A program made the position numbers and the translations under genes. Of a stretch of DNA of 64,000 nucleotides, positions 9,306 to 17,920 are shown one piece after another. This DNA is from an uncultured Rubripirellula sp. (GTDB taxonomy: Bacteria > Planctomycetota > Planctomycetia > Pirellulales > Pirellulaceae). Under the pieces are notes generated by a model. That model was not told where the DNA came from. It worked only from the letters and a program-made list of their open reading frames with translations, and searched no databases. Numbering within the stretch: the first letter of the stretch is position 1; every line of letters begins with the position of its first letter. The DNA is taken from contig CALJHC010000004.1 of NCBI GenBank assembly GCA_938075415.1, positions 124,001 to 188,000 on the forward strand, written 5' to 3'.

Positions 9306-9740
9306 TCAAGACCTCCTTCTCGAATCTGACCGAGTATCGGGATCAAACTTCTGGAGATCCACTAATTGGTTGATTTCACTAACGATTCGAGAGGGTCGTT
9401 GCCCTGATCGATAAGTTGCTTCAACCCGTAACTGCCCAATTCCGTCTTCCTCGCCGCTGGAAAGCGACCATTTCCAGTACCAGTTTTCATGGGGCGATTC
9501 GCAGGGGAATTCCCGTTCCTGACTAAACGACGCGTAGTCTCCGGATAGGATGGATGACAAAACCGATTGAACCACCTCCGAACCAATGCTTCGATCCTTC
9601 GCATCCACCAAGCTTCGCAATCCATTGGTGACCAGCAAATTGATACCCGTCAACGCAACGGTCATGATTGAAATTGTCAAAAGCACCTCCACCAAGGTGA
9701 AGCCAAGGCGGCCTTTCGGTTGCTTTATTTTCTTGTTCAT
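9306..9740 (-). CDS. gspI: minor pseudopilin GspI
   Basis: A prepilin-type protein of 144 residues. A basic leader of 13 residues ends in Gly, then F14-T-L-V-E-V and a hydrophobic helix, matching the prepilin peptidase signal with Glu at +5. Size and order fit GspI, the core of the tip complex. It overlaps gspH by 4 bp (ATGA), and its last codons contain the gspJ ribosome binding site. Confidence 0.82.
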   Translation of the reverse strand: MNKKIKQPKGRLGFTLVEVLLTISIMTVALTGINLLVTNGLRSLVDAKDRSIGSEVVQSVLSSILSGDYASFSQEREFPCESPHENWYWKWSLSSGEEDGIGQLRVEATYRSGQRPSRIVSEINQLVDLQKFDPDTRSDSRRRS

Positions 9741-10423
9741 CGCCGACTCCGTTCGACTTCGCGTGAAGTCATTCGTTTTCCAACTCCGGTCAATGCATCC
9801 ACCTCAATCCAATGCCGATTTCCCTCGCCGTCAATGATTCCGATCGTGTCAGAGGTCGAGGTGCCGTCGGGCAACCAAAAAATCTTAATTGGTTTTCCCC
9901 GGTCTCTCCCACGACTATCGTCTTCGACAAATTCGAATCCCGGCCCCAGTTCGCCCCGCAGGATTGCTGACGAATAGCCACCCGAATTCTGTTCAGCCAA
10001 TTGCTTGGTGATCCCATTCTCAGATTCCCTCATCGATAGAATTTCAAAGACAGTGTCTCCTGGATAGCAGCGAAACAAATGCACTTGAGCTGATTCAACG
10101 GCCAGCGTTCTAGCTTGACCCATCACCGAGGTGACAGAATACAACTCACGCTTAACCGCATTGCGTTGGAAGAGGTTGAGTAAATTCGGAGTCACTGTCG
10201 CCATCAAAGCCATCATTAAGGAAAGAACCAACAAGATCTCCACCAAGGTCATTCCCGAGGTTACTCGGACTCGATCGTCAGGCCCACGATGATCGTGCGA
10301 TCCATTGAGTGAAGAACGAACCACGTCACTATCCATATCGGAAATCAACTTATTTTTCGTTTTGCCAATCAGCGTCGACGAGACAATCGCCGTCTGGTTT
10401 TCGCAAATCCTCAACACGGGCAT
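9737..10423 (-). CDS. gspH: pseudopilin GspH
   Basis: A pseudopilin with the signal G-M-T-L-V-E-I, followed by a hydrophobic helix and a C-terminal beta-rich domain of about 150 residues. Size and position between gspG and gspI fit GspH. The leader is very long: 57 residues from the ATG at 10423, or 28 from the ATG at 10336. A TTG at 10477 would make it longer still. I chose 10423 because GGAGGT lies 14 bases upstream, but the start is uncertain. The stop overlaps gspI by 4 bp. Confidence 0.75.
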   Translation of the reverse strand: MPVLRICENQTAIVSSTLIGKTKNKLISDMDSDVVRSSLNGSHDHRGPDDRVRVTSGMTLVEILLVLSLMMALMATVTPNLLNLFQRNAVKRELYSVTSVMGQARTLAVESAQVHLFRCYPGDTVFEILSMRESENGITKQLAEQNSGGYSSAILRGELGPGFEFVEDDSRGRDRGKPIKIFWLPDGTSTSDTIGIIDGEGNRHWIEVDALTGVGKRMTSREVERSRR

Positions 10424-10499
10424 TTTCTTACTGTCGACCTCCGTCAACAGAACAACAACTCGTTCTTTTCCAGTCAATCATTCCAATCGAACAGCGGGA

Positions 10500-10952
10500 T
10501 CACACGTCACTTGAATCCCAATTGGCAACATCATCCTCATTGCCATGGACACCATCTGGACCACTCGATGACAGATCAAAGGGCTTTGTCGACTTGGATG
10601 CGGGATAGACATATTGAAACTCTCTCCTCCACGCATCCCTCGGCAGATCTTCGAGGTAGGGACCCTGCCATAAATCGGCTTGTTTCGAATCGGGGCAAAC
10701 AATCAATGCGTCAATACCTTGACCACCCGATGGGTAACGTCCATCGTGGTCAATCGCGTAAAGCTTAAGTGCCTGCTCCAGTCCCTTCAGGCTGATCTTT
10801 GTGGTGTCAACGTTCGCTTTTTCTTGCCGATTCACCAGCCGAGGTACGACAGCGCTGGCGATCACTAAAAGTATGGTGACCACGAGTAAAACCTCGATCA
10901 AAGTCATCCCGTTTCGGGCGTAAGTTCTATTTGAAAGTCGAGCTTGATACAT
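10500..10952 (-). CDS. gspG: major pseudopilin GspG
   Basis: A 150-residue protein with leader G15 and M16-T-L-I-E-V-L, then the hydrophobic N-terminal helix. The body has the GspG signature: YAIDHDGRYPS, a Q-G-P-Y-L motif, and a C-terminal calcium-binding loop (S-S-G-P-D-G with N-E-D-D). In the T2SS it polymerises into the pseudopilus that pushes substrates through the secretin. It starts 14 bp after gspF. Confidence 0.92.
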   Translation of the reverse strand: MYQARLSNRTYARNGMTLIEVLLVVTILLVIASAVVPRLVNRQEKANVDTTKISLKGLEQALKLYAIDHDGRYPSGGQGIDALIVCPDSKQADLWQGPYLEDLPRDAWRREFQYVYPASKSTKPFDLSSSGPDGVHGNEDDVANWDSSDV

Positions 10953-10966
10953 TTTTTTAACACCAA

Positions 10967-12163
10967 TTAGGTAAGGCTCTCCGCAGATTGAAGGATGGGT
11001 AGAAGTAAAGCGAGCAATAAAAACAGGATGGCAATGGCCATGACTAACAGCAGCAACGGCTCAAGCAATCGGATATACAGATCCAGTGTGCGATTTGCCT
11101 GCCGTTCGAGACTATCACCCGCATTCTGAAGAATCTTATCCAACCGGTTTGTGCTTTCACCGACGCGAATCAATTCCAAAAGCTCATCAGAGAAATGACC
11201 ACTTTGTTGCAACGGTGTGGCAAGCGACTGCCCTGAAGCGATGCTTTCGGAGGCAGACCGAATGGCCTGACTCATGATTTGATTTCCAGTCACATGCCGA
11301 GATATTTCCAACGATGCGAGGATCGGCACACCATTTTGCAACATGGTGCCCAACACACGACAGAACCTCGACGTCGCGTACTGACGCATGATCGTCCCGA
11401 TTCCCCAGCAGCGAAGCTGAAAATGATCTTTCAGTTGCTGCCCCTGTTCAGTCTTGATCCAAGTCCAAGCCAACAATCCAATCACGGCAATCGTCAATGC
11501 GACCATGATCGCGTGCTCTTGCAAAATCTCGCTTCCCGTCAGCAAGAACATCGTTGGCAGTGGAAGCTCACCTCGCTTCTCAAGGCGATCAAAAATGACT
11601 TGGAAACGAGGGACAAAGAAAACCAGTATGGCAATCAACTGCAGAGTTCCCATGCCCACCAGAAAAGCGGGGTAGGCAATCGCACCAAGTATTCGACTGC
11701 GCAAATCTTCACTGCGTTCGTTAAAGCGAGCGAGATTCCGGAGTGATTCCTCAAGAAATCCTCCTTCTTCACCAGCTCGTAGAATGTTGACCGCGAAGGA
11801 AGTGAACGTTTTCTGATGCTCTCGAAACGCTGAAGAAAGACTCTCGCCATTGGCAACTCTCACACGCACGTCGATGAGCACTGGAGTTAGCCCGGTTTGC
11901 TTACCCTTGTCAACAAGCAACTCAAGAGAACGTACCAGCGGCACTCCGGCCTCCAAAAGGTCGGCAAGATTCGTATAGAAATTTGCGATATCTCGATTCT
12001 TTGGCTTAGCCAAGTTAGATTTTTTCCGAGCGGTGCGCACTGTGGTAGGCACCAGTGATTTCTCGACCAAGGCGCGCAGGGCGTCTGCTCGAGTATTCGC
12101 TCCGATTTGTCCGCGTACCGTTTTACCAGCAGTTGTTTTTGCGACGTAACTAAATTGAATCAT
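10967..12163 (-). CDS. gspF: T2SS inner-membrane platform protein GspF
   Basis: A 398-residue protein of the GspF/PilC family. It has an N-terminal beta-rich segment, then two copies of the T2SSF helical domain with hydrophobic segments at about 175-195, 220-245 and 370-392. Conserved G-E-E-G-G and G-E-x-T-N elements are visible. It forms the inner-membrane platform on which the ATPase acts. The start overlaps the gspE stop by 4 bp (ATGA). Confidence 0.93.
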   Translation of the reverse strand: MIQFSYVAKTTAGKTVRGQIGANTRADALRALVEKSLVPTTVRTARKKSNLAKPKNRDIANFYTNLADLLEAGVPLVRSLELLVDKGKQTGLTPVLIDVRVRVANGESLSSAFREHQKTFTSFAVNILRAGEEGGFLEESLRNLARFNERSEDLRSRILGAIAYPAFLVGMGTLQLIAILVFFVPRFQVIFDRLEKRGELPLPTMFLLTGSEILQEHAIMVALTIAVIGLLAWTWIKTEQGQQLKDHFQLRCWGIGTIMRQYATSRFCRVLGTMLQNGVPILASLEISRHVTGNQIMSQAIRSASESIASGQSLATPLQQSGHFSDELLELIRVGESTNRLDKILQNAGDSLERQANRTLDLYIRLLEPLLLLVMAIAILFLLLALLLPILQSAESLT

Positions 12164-13713
12164 CCGAACGACTCCGTACTATCGCTCGACACACCCGTCA
12201 GTCTTAAAATCTCGTCAACGGTTGTCTTGCCTTGGGCAACAGCACTCCAACCGCAGTCACGCAGCGACTTCATCCCCAGACTAGATGCATGTTGACGCAA
12301 TGTCCCTGTATCTGCACCCTTAGCGGCCATTTGGCGGATAGAATGGTCACACGTTAACAATTCAAAAATAGGTAGCCTTCCCTGATAGCCAAGTTGATGG
12401 CACCGGCGGCACCCAGTTGCCACATAGAGCTTCCCATCAGGTTCCGGGTAATCGTTAGGCAATTCAATCTCCGAGGCGCTAACCTGCTTCCTGCAATGAG
12501 AACAGAGTTTGCGAACCAGTCTCTGTGCCATGACGCCTCGCAACGTGCTCGCAACCAGAAATGGCTCGACGCCCATATCGACTAACCTTGAAACGGCACC
12601 ACACGCATCATTCGTGTGCAGGGTACTAAGAACCAAGTGACCCGTCAGTGATGCCTGAACCGCACTTTGAGCCGTTTCCTTATCCCGGATTTCACCGACA
12701 AGAACGACATCTGGATCGTGTCGTAAAATACTTCGAAGGCCGTTGGAGAATGTTCGGCCAATCTTTTCGTGTACTTGGATCTGATGAATACCGGGCAAAC
12801 TGTACTCAACCGGATCCTCGATCGTCACAATCTTGATCGATTGATCACGTATCGCATTCAAGGCACTGTACAAGGTTGTTGTTTTGCCGCTTCCGGTAGG
12901 ACCGGTGATCAATATCATTCCATTGGGTCGCTTGATCATCTCCATGAATTGTTGTTCTTGTGATTCAGGAATCTCCAAATCCGAAATGGAGAGCACTTCT
13001 CGGCCGCGATCAAGCAGGCGAAGTACCACGTTCTCGCCATGCAACATGGGAATAACAGAAACACGGACATCCGTCTCTCGATCAATTAAATTCGTTTTAA
13101 AACGTCCGTCCTGTGGCAATCGTCGCTCAGCAATGTTGAGTTTGGCGAGGATTTTAATCCTGCTGATAATTGCAGACCGATATTGAGTCATTTTCGGAGG
13201 GAAATGCACTGACCGCAGCAATCCATCCACGCGGTATCGCACTTGAAAATGTCCCTCCTCATTCTCTAGGTGCACATCACTTGCACCCTGCTGCAAGGCA
13301 TCCTCAAGCAACTCGCTGACTAACTTAGAAACCGTGCGTTGCTCGCCGAGATCATCCAGATCAGCCCCATCGCCGAATTCATCCCGACTGGTTTCAGCAG
13401 CATCGCCATCGAACTCGCCAAACGCGGAGGAACCGACCCCCAGTCTCTGTTTCAACGCTTTGGAAATCTCTTGGGGGTCCGCAAGGACCGGTCGAATCGG
13501 TCGACCACTCGAAAGTGACAACTCAGCCGCCAAATCCAGGTCAAGAGGATCACCCACAGCTACCAATATCAAATCACCCTCTAAAGCGTATGGCACAGCA
13601 CCACGCTCGCTCAAATCCTGGGGGGAAAAAAGCGACAGCAAGGAATCGTCAAATTCGACGTCGTGGAGATCTACAAACTCCATTCCGTATTGAAACGCGA
13701 GAGCATCATTCAT
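12160..13713 (-). CDS. gspE: T2SS assembly ATPase GspE
   Basis: A 517-residue cytoplasmic ATPase that powers pseudopilus assembly. It has an N-terminal MshEN/GspE-N-like domain (about 1-100), an acidic linker, then the catalytic domain with Walker A at 271-278 (GPTGSGKT), an Asp box near 300, Walker B at about 335-341 and a His box (LHTND). The zinc-binding four-cysteine site of GspE/PilB is complete (C404, C407, C435, C438). It is the first gene of the core operon. The ATG at 13713 lacks a clear Shine-Dalgarno sequence. Confidence 0.94.
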   Translation of the reverse strand: MNDALAFQYGMEFVDLHDVEFDDSLLSLFSPQDLSERGAVPYALEGDLILVAVGDPLDLDLAAELSLSSGRPIRPVLADPQEISKALKQRLGVGSSAFGEFDGDAAETSRDEFGDGADLDDLGEQRTVSKLVSELLEDALQQGASDVHLENEEGHFQVRYRVDGLLRSVHFPPKMTQYRSAIISRIKILAKLNIAERRLPQDGRFKTNLIDRETDVRVSVIPMLHGENVVLRLLDRGREVLSISDLEIPESQEQQFMEMIKRPNGMILITGPTGSGKTTTLYSALNAIRDQSIKIVTIEDPVEYSLPGIHQIQVHEKIGRTFSNGLRSILRHDPDVVLVGEIRDKETAQSAVQASLTGHLVLSTLHTNDACGAVSRLVDMGVEPFLVASTLRGVMAQRLVRKLCSHCRKQVSASEIELPNDYPEPDGKLYVATGCRRCHQLGYQGRLPIFELLTCDHSIRQMAAKGADTGTLRQHASSLGMKSLRDCGWSAVAQGKTTVDEILRLTGVSSDSTESFG

Positions 13714-13764
13714 TGCGGTAGTAACGTTTCGACGGAGTGTAAATAGCTTGCGAATTGTGATGCC

Positions 13765-13784
13765 TCGACGACTGCTGTCGTCGA
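13765..13784. promoter_or_regulatory. 8-bp perfect inverted repeat upstream of gspE
   Basis: TCGACGAC, TGCT, GTCGTCGA, centred about 60 bp upstream of the gspE start. It may form a 5' leader hairpin or an operator for the gsp operon. No function can be assigned from sequence. Confidence 0.3.
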
Positions 13785-14460
13785 AATGAGCGACAGCCCA
13801 TCATCAAGATCAAGCAGATAAAATCGAAGAACAGGGGATGTCAAAAAAATCCTTGCTGTCGCTACAGACCGACACTAATCGAGGCAAACTCGTCGTCAAA
13901 CCAATCAGCCTTGAACTCGCGGAAACTCATTCTTCTTGTAGTGGAGAATCAGGTTGTACCGATTATGCGGGCCACAACCAAAATCGAAGTGGGCCCTTCC
14001 CAAGGAAGCCATGATCCCGTCCATGGACCATCAACGGATTCGTTCATCGCTAGGACCAACTTAGATGGCTTCGTTTGGCTGGGCGACTGGGCCAATGAAC
14101 ATGCCAACCACCATCATCCAGTCACGCAAATGAGAAAGCGCCAAATGAGTCACTTCCAACGAAATTCCCCAAGAAGCAGACGAGGCCCACGAACGATCAG
14201 CAAGATCGTCGAAACCGTGCGGGCAATCAAAACTCACCCAATAGAGCTTGGGTGCTAGGTAAAAAATATCCAACCCGAAGTAAAACGCACGAACTTGCCA
14301 ACCACCTACCATCGACAGAATCTAGATCCGGCGGCTCATCCTCCTTCCACAAGCAGAAAGAAAGCCACAGCCAACCTAAAGAGATTCTTTTGAAGCCGAA
14401 ACTCCTGCATTGCAGCGAGGGCCAAACTCGTCCGAGGTGGTGTTTAAATTTCCTTTTGAC
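13785..14460. other. spacer upstream of the gsp operon
   Basis: About 680 bp between the gspE promoter region and the terminator of the 15074 gene. Open frames such as 13911-14258 plus and 14227-14571 minus show no domain or ribosome binding site, and the latter runs through the terminator hairpin. The gspE promoter should lie in the left part. Confidence 0.4.
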
Positions 14461-14498
14461 AAAAAAAACACGACCGCCGAATGAATCCGGCAGCCGTG
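14461..14498 (-). terminator. rho-independent terminator after the 15074 gene
   Basis: Read on the minus strand: an 11-bp stem (14498-14488 with 14479-14469, two G-T pairs), an 8-nt loop, then eight T. It lies about 110 bp past the stop at 14607 and supports transcription of that gene. Confidence 0.87.
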
Positions 14499-14606
14499 CT
14501 GTGATCCCGTGATTGATAGCGTAACGTGAGAGGCAAAGCCTGACGCCGTCAAACACGGGGCGATGTACCATCGAAGGTATGAGTTATAGAAGCCACTTCG
14601 GTGACA

Positions 14607-15074
14607 CTACCGACCCCCACCCGTACGGTTCGAACTGCTCAAACCGCCACCTTCAAGGATCTCATCGAACTCTCTCACACGACGGTGATCAGGGAGACTG
14701 TTCCGACCCGTCGCATCAAGAATGACTCGCTCATTCTCACTCGCTTCGTTGCTTCCCCTCCGGACACCGAAACTGGACTGTCCCAACAGTGCCGAGCAAT
14801 TTGCACCACGCTGTTTGCTACGGGATGAGCTGTCGATCAATGCTTCCGTGAATGTCACGACAACGTCAGAAGAAGGACCTTCCGGGGCCGAAGTCGAAAT
14901 CACCGCCTTCGAAATGAGCCCAACACTCGCACTTCTTGTAAGTGCTGGCAGCGAATCAACCCTGTAATCCGCCGATCGGTCGACTGGTCCTTCCGCAAAC
15001 AGAGACAATTGCAGGCAAATCATCAAAACGGCAGCGGCTATGACTGCCAACCTCTTGGAATGGTTTGTTTGCAT
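14607..15074 (-). CDS. exported protein of unknown function within the T2SS locus
   Basis: A 155-residue protein with a good Sec signal peptide (KR, then a hydrophobic core, cut near residue 27, LFA-EG). The mature part is Ser/Arg/Gly-rich with one cysteine and no recognised domain. It lacks the F-G-x14-R-G block of its neighbours. GAGAG lies upstream of the ATG and a strong terminator follows, both supporting a real gene. Its place between gspE and the regulatory pair suggests a link to secretion, but that rests on position only. Confidence 0.6.
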   Translation of the reverse strand: MQTNHSKRLAVIAAAVLMICLQLSLFAEGPVDRSADYRVDSLPALTRSASVGLISKAVISTSAPEGPSSDVVVTFTEALIDSSSRSKQRGANCSALLGQSSFGVRRGSNEASENERVILDATGRNSLPDHRRVREFDEILEGGGLSSSNRTGGGR

Positions 15075-15456
15075 CAGCTCTCACTCACTTCATCGAACCG
15101 TAGAACCATCAATATCCCGGTTGTGACACCTGTAGTGAATTTGCGGCGCACATCATCTGTAGGAGTTAAGCGAGCAAACGCATGTTTTTTTTCAAGCCAA
15201 GTTTGAGAATGTGAATTTTCCTGAAACAACCGAGTCAAGTCTCAGGTCGGAAAACACCCTAAAACTCGATTCAATGATGCGGAAAAACATCAAATATCAC
15301 AGTCCGTAACAATCACGTGAATTCCTAGTTTTTTAGTAAATCAATAGCTTGAATTTACGGAACGTAGAAACAAACTGATTTTTTCAACATTAAAAGTCCG
15401 CTCCGGAATACCATCCGCCGAGATGACTGAACACGAAAAAATCAGACGCGGTTCAC
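15075..15456. other. intergenic region between divergent genes
   Basis: A 380-bp, rather AT-rich spacer between the exported protein (minus) and the sigma factor (plus). It presumably holds both promoters. I found no repeat or hairpin of note. Confidence 0.4.
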
Positions 15457-16074
15457 ATGACGACTCCATTAGGACATGACAATTTTCTCTCCGCTTCAAA
15501 AGTGGATATTGGGAACGCATTTCAGATCCCTTTACCGTCCTCCAAAAGCCCTGATCAATTGCGGGAGTCATTTGATGACACGTATGAAGATCTAACAAAT
15601 TTGGCCAACTGGCTTTTGAGATCTGAACGAACAGCGTTGACGCTTCAATCAGACGATCTGGTTCACGAAGCGTTCCTGCGTCTGACGAAATCCACCGCTC
15701 CAATCTCTTGGGACAACCGTCGCCAACTAATTAATCTGATCGTCGAAACCATGAGACGAATTTTGATTGACCATGCGAGACGAAAATCATCGCTCCGCGC
15801 TGGCGGCACACGATCGCAAGTCCCATGGGAAGATGTTCTTTCGGAAATCAACAATCAAGACAGCAGCAAATCTGAACAACTGTTCGATCTCAATGGCGCG
15901 ATCAACAAACTTTCGGAGATTCATAAATCGGCCGCGGAAATTGTCAAACTACGATTTTTTGCGGGCCTGACGTTTGACGAAATCAGCAGCGTTTTAGAAA
16001 CACCCAGAAGTACCATCTATCGAGAATGGCTCGCAGCGAGAGCGTGGCTGAAAAGCGAACTCACCGAAACCTGA
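15457..16074 (+). CDS. ECF-type RNA polymerase sigma factor (planctomycete group)
   Basis: A 205-residue sigma factor. Region 2 lies at about 40-105, with the element D-D-L-V-H-E-A-F-L-R-L and a helix containing R-R-I-L-I-D-H-A-R-R-K; both are hallmarks of the ECF group found in planctomycetes. Region 4 (about 145-200) has a helix-turn-helix with L-R-F-F-A-G-L-T-F-D-E-I. No anti-sigma factor gene is adjacent; instead a Ser/Thr kinase gene follows after 50 bp on the same strand, so control by phosphorylation is plausible. Its targets may include the flanking secretion genes; that is inference. Confidence 0.9.
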   Translation: MTTPLGHDNFLSASKVDIGNAFQIPLPSSKSPDQLRESFDDTYEDLTNLANWLLRSERTALTLQSDDLVHEAFLRLTKSTAPISWDNRRQLINLIVETMRRILIDHARRKSSLRAGGTRSQVPWEDVLSEINNQDSSKSEQLFDLNGAINKLSEIHKSAAEIVKLRFFAGLTFDEISSVLETPRSTIYREWLAARAWLKSELTET

Positions 16075-16124
16075 GACCCACAAGTTTCACTCGCTAAACT
16101 CGATCACCTAACTCAGAGAGACCC

Positions 16125-17174
16125 GTGTCAACCCCTCCGCCTCCATTCCAATTGCTGCTTCACTGCCTGGAGCATGTCGACCAGTCAGACTGGTCCGCTT
16201 ACATTTCGGCGAACGCCTGTTCAAAGGAGGTTCGACAAAAGACGTTGCAAATGGCGAGAGAACATCTGGGAACGGATCAATGGCTGCCAAAGGAAGACGA
16301 TGGTTCTCGCCTAGCAATCAACAGTGAGCTTAACGGGGCACACGCAAGTCCGGTGGCAAAAGAAGGTGACCGATACCTTGAACACGACATCGAACTTCTT
16401 AAGTTGATTGGTCGAGGCACATCCAATCACATCTTTCTCGCTAGGCAGATTAAGGTTCCATCACATCAGTTTGTTGTCAAAACGCCAATCTGTGAAACCA
16501 ACCCGACCCGTCAGCTTGAACGTACCGAGAAAGAGTTCTGCATCCAACTTGCTGCTAAGCACCCAAACGTTGCCGACGCTTTCTCATTCGGCAATCTGAC
16601 ATCGACGCGACCTTTTCTTACCATGGAAATCGTTGACGGAATTAAACTGGGTCAGTTGATGTTGCAGCCCTCTGAATGCATCCTGCCCGTGTTCGAGACT
16701 CTGAAAACAATCTGCGAAACTGTCGCTGATCTACACTCCAGAGGGATCACGCACGGCGATCTGAATCCTGACAACATTATCATTACGGATCTCGATAGTC
16801 ACTGTCGACCGAAATTGATCGATTTCGGAAAGGCAGAACAACACAATCTCAAAAGCGAACCATGCGGCAATCAACAGACGCATCGAATACTTGAAAAACT
16901 AGAATCAAAAGACGACGACACTGCTTCTGATCCCCAAAACCGTTTTGAAAAATATCGATCCGGAGATATTCGGGCCATTGCTTACATGTTTTACGCATTT
17001 CTCGGTGTGAATCATAACGAAGTGAGAATTGCCAAAACCTATGGAGAGGAAATCGTCAATCGATTTGATTCGCTGCACACGCAGGTAAATTGGAATTTAG
17101 ACAACGGCCCGATTACCTCTGTGAGTGAAATCATCGCACGTTGCAACGAGATTTCTGACTCCCTCTCCCCTTAA
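16125..17174 (+). CDS. serine/threonine protein kinase
   Basis: A 349-residue cytoplasmic kinase with no membrane segment. About 85 N-terminal residues of unknown fold precede the kinase domain. Visible motifs are the glycine loop G-R-G-T-S-N (96-101), catalytic Lys K119, H210-G-D212 with N217 (HGD in place of HRD), and D233-F-G. All residues needed for catalysis appear present. The activation segment is short and polar and the C-lobe looks reduced. The start is GTG at 16125 with AGAGAG upstream. It is very likely co-transcribed with the sigma factor gene; the kinase may act on that sigma factor. Confidence 0.87.
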   Translation: MSTPPPPFQLLLHCLEHVDQSDWSAYISANACSKEVRQKTLQMAREHLGTDQWLPKEDDGSRLAINSELNGAHASPVAKEGDRYLEHDIELLKLIGRGTSNHIFLARQIKVPSHQFVVKTPICETNPTRQLERTEKEFCIQLAAKHPNVADAFSFGNLTSTRPFLTMEIVDGIKLGQLMLQPSECILPVFETLKTICETVADLHSRGITHGDLNPDNIIITDLDSHCRPKLIDFGKAEQHNLKSEPCGNQQTHRILEKLESKDDDTASDPQNRFEKYRSGDIRAIAYMFYAFLGVNHNEVRIAKTYGEEIVNRFDSLHTQVNWNLDNGPITSVSEIIARCNEISDSLSP

Positions 17175-17889
17175 CGAGGTAGCAGTCACCTCCTGATAGT
17201 TAAAAAGTATTCCGATCAAAAGGTTGATTGGAATTCATCCAGAATTCCTTCCCAGCCTTGGATTCTGCATGACTACCAGGCTCGCTGGACCTCTTCTCCG
17301 GATTCAATGGGCCCGCCAGTCAATGGGCCCGCCTGAAAGCATTCAGCTTGTATAAATTGGCAACGTCTTATTGCAACGGTGCCGGACCACAAAAGGCAAG
17401 CACTCAAATACGATCGGCTCCACAATAAGTTCGGTCGTTGACCAGACAGCTTGTGGAATGTTTGATCATGGCACGCAGCATTGTGTCGATACGCCAGGCT
17501 AAATTGCTTCCCCTCAGTTCCAGCGACTCCCTGACACATCATGCAGGCTGCTCGGGCAATCAGAAACATTCCCTTCTTTGACCGTTTGGGAACTTCTGGG
17601 TCCAAAATCATGATGCGATTACGACGTCAAAGTGAACGTCTTCATTCTAATGGCCTTCGGGCGTCGGCAAACAATCCGAAATCATAGGCCGTTCAGTCAA
17701 TGTAATTCACGTAATGAATCTTGCGAACGACTCACATCACAACGATTCTACCCAGTCTCAGCCTGCAAGAAACAGCAGCATGATGGGCCGACAAAAAACA
17801 CCCGAGACTTGCTAAATCGGGGTAACGGATCAGGAAAAGCCTTGCTTGCCTTCGACAGTACCGATGGAGATGGAACGGACTAAGCGTGA
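17175..17889. other. spacer between kinase and secretin genes
   Basis: About 700 bp between convergent genes. It contains a 7-bp perfect inverted repeat GGAATTC/GAATTCC (17230-17248), possibly the end of the kinase transcript, and a doubled 14-bp unit at 17304-17333. The frames 17273-17611 minus and 17632-17883 plus show no domain and are probably not genes. Confidence 0.4.
17304..17333. repeat. two tandem copies of a 14-bp unit
   Basis: TCAATGGGCCCGCC occurs at 17304-17317 and 17320-17333, separated by AG. It is a local duplication; each copy contains the palindrome GGGCCC. Confidence 0.6.
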
Positions 17890-17917
17890 GCAACACCCCG
17901 GCAAGATGGGGTGCCGC
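17890..17917 (-). terminator. hairpin directly after the secretin stop codon
   Basis: A 10-bp stem with two G-T pairs (17890-17899 with 17908-17917), three bases past the gspD stop. No T-run follows, so termination may be weak or the hairpin may protect the mRNA end. Confidence 0.4.
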
Positions 17918-17920
17918 AAC

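Noticed and set aside
17273..17611. 112-aa open frame, minus strand
   Set aside because: Composition is not protein-like, the frame runs through the 14-bp tandem repeat, and no start signal is visible.
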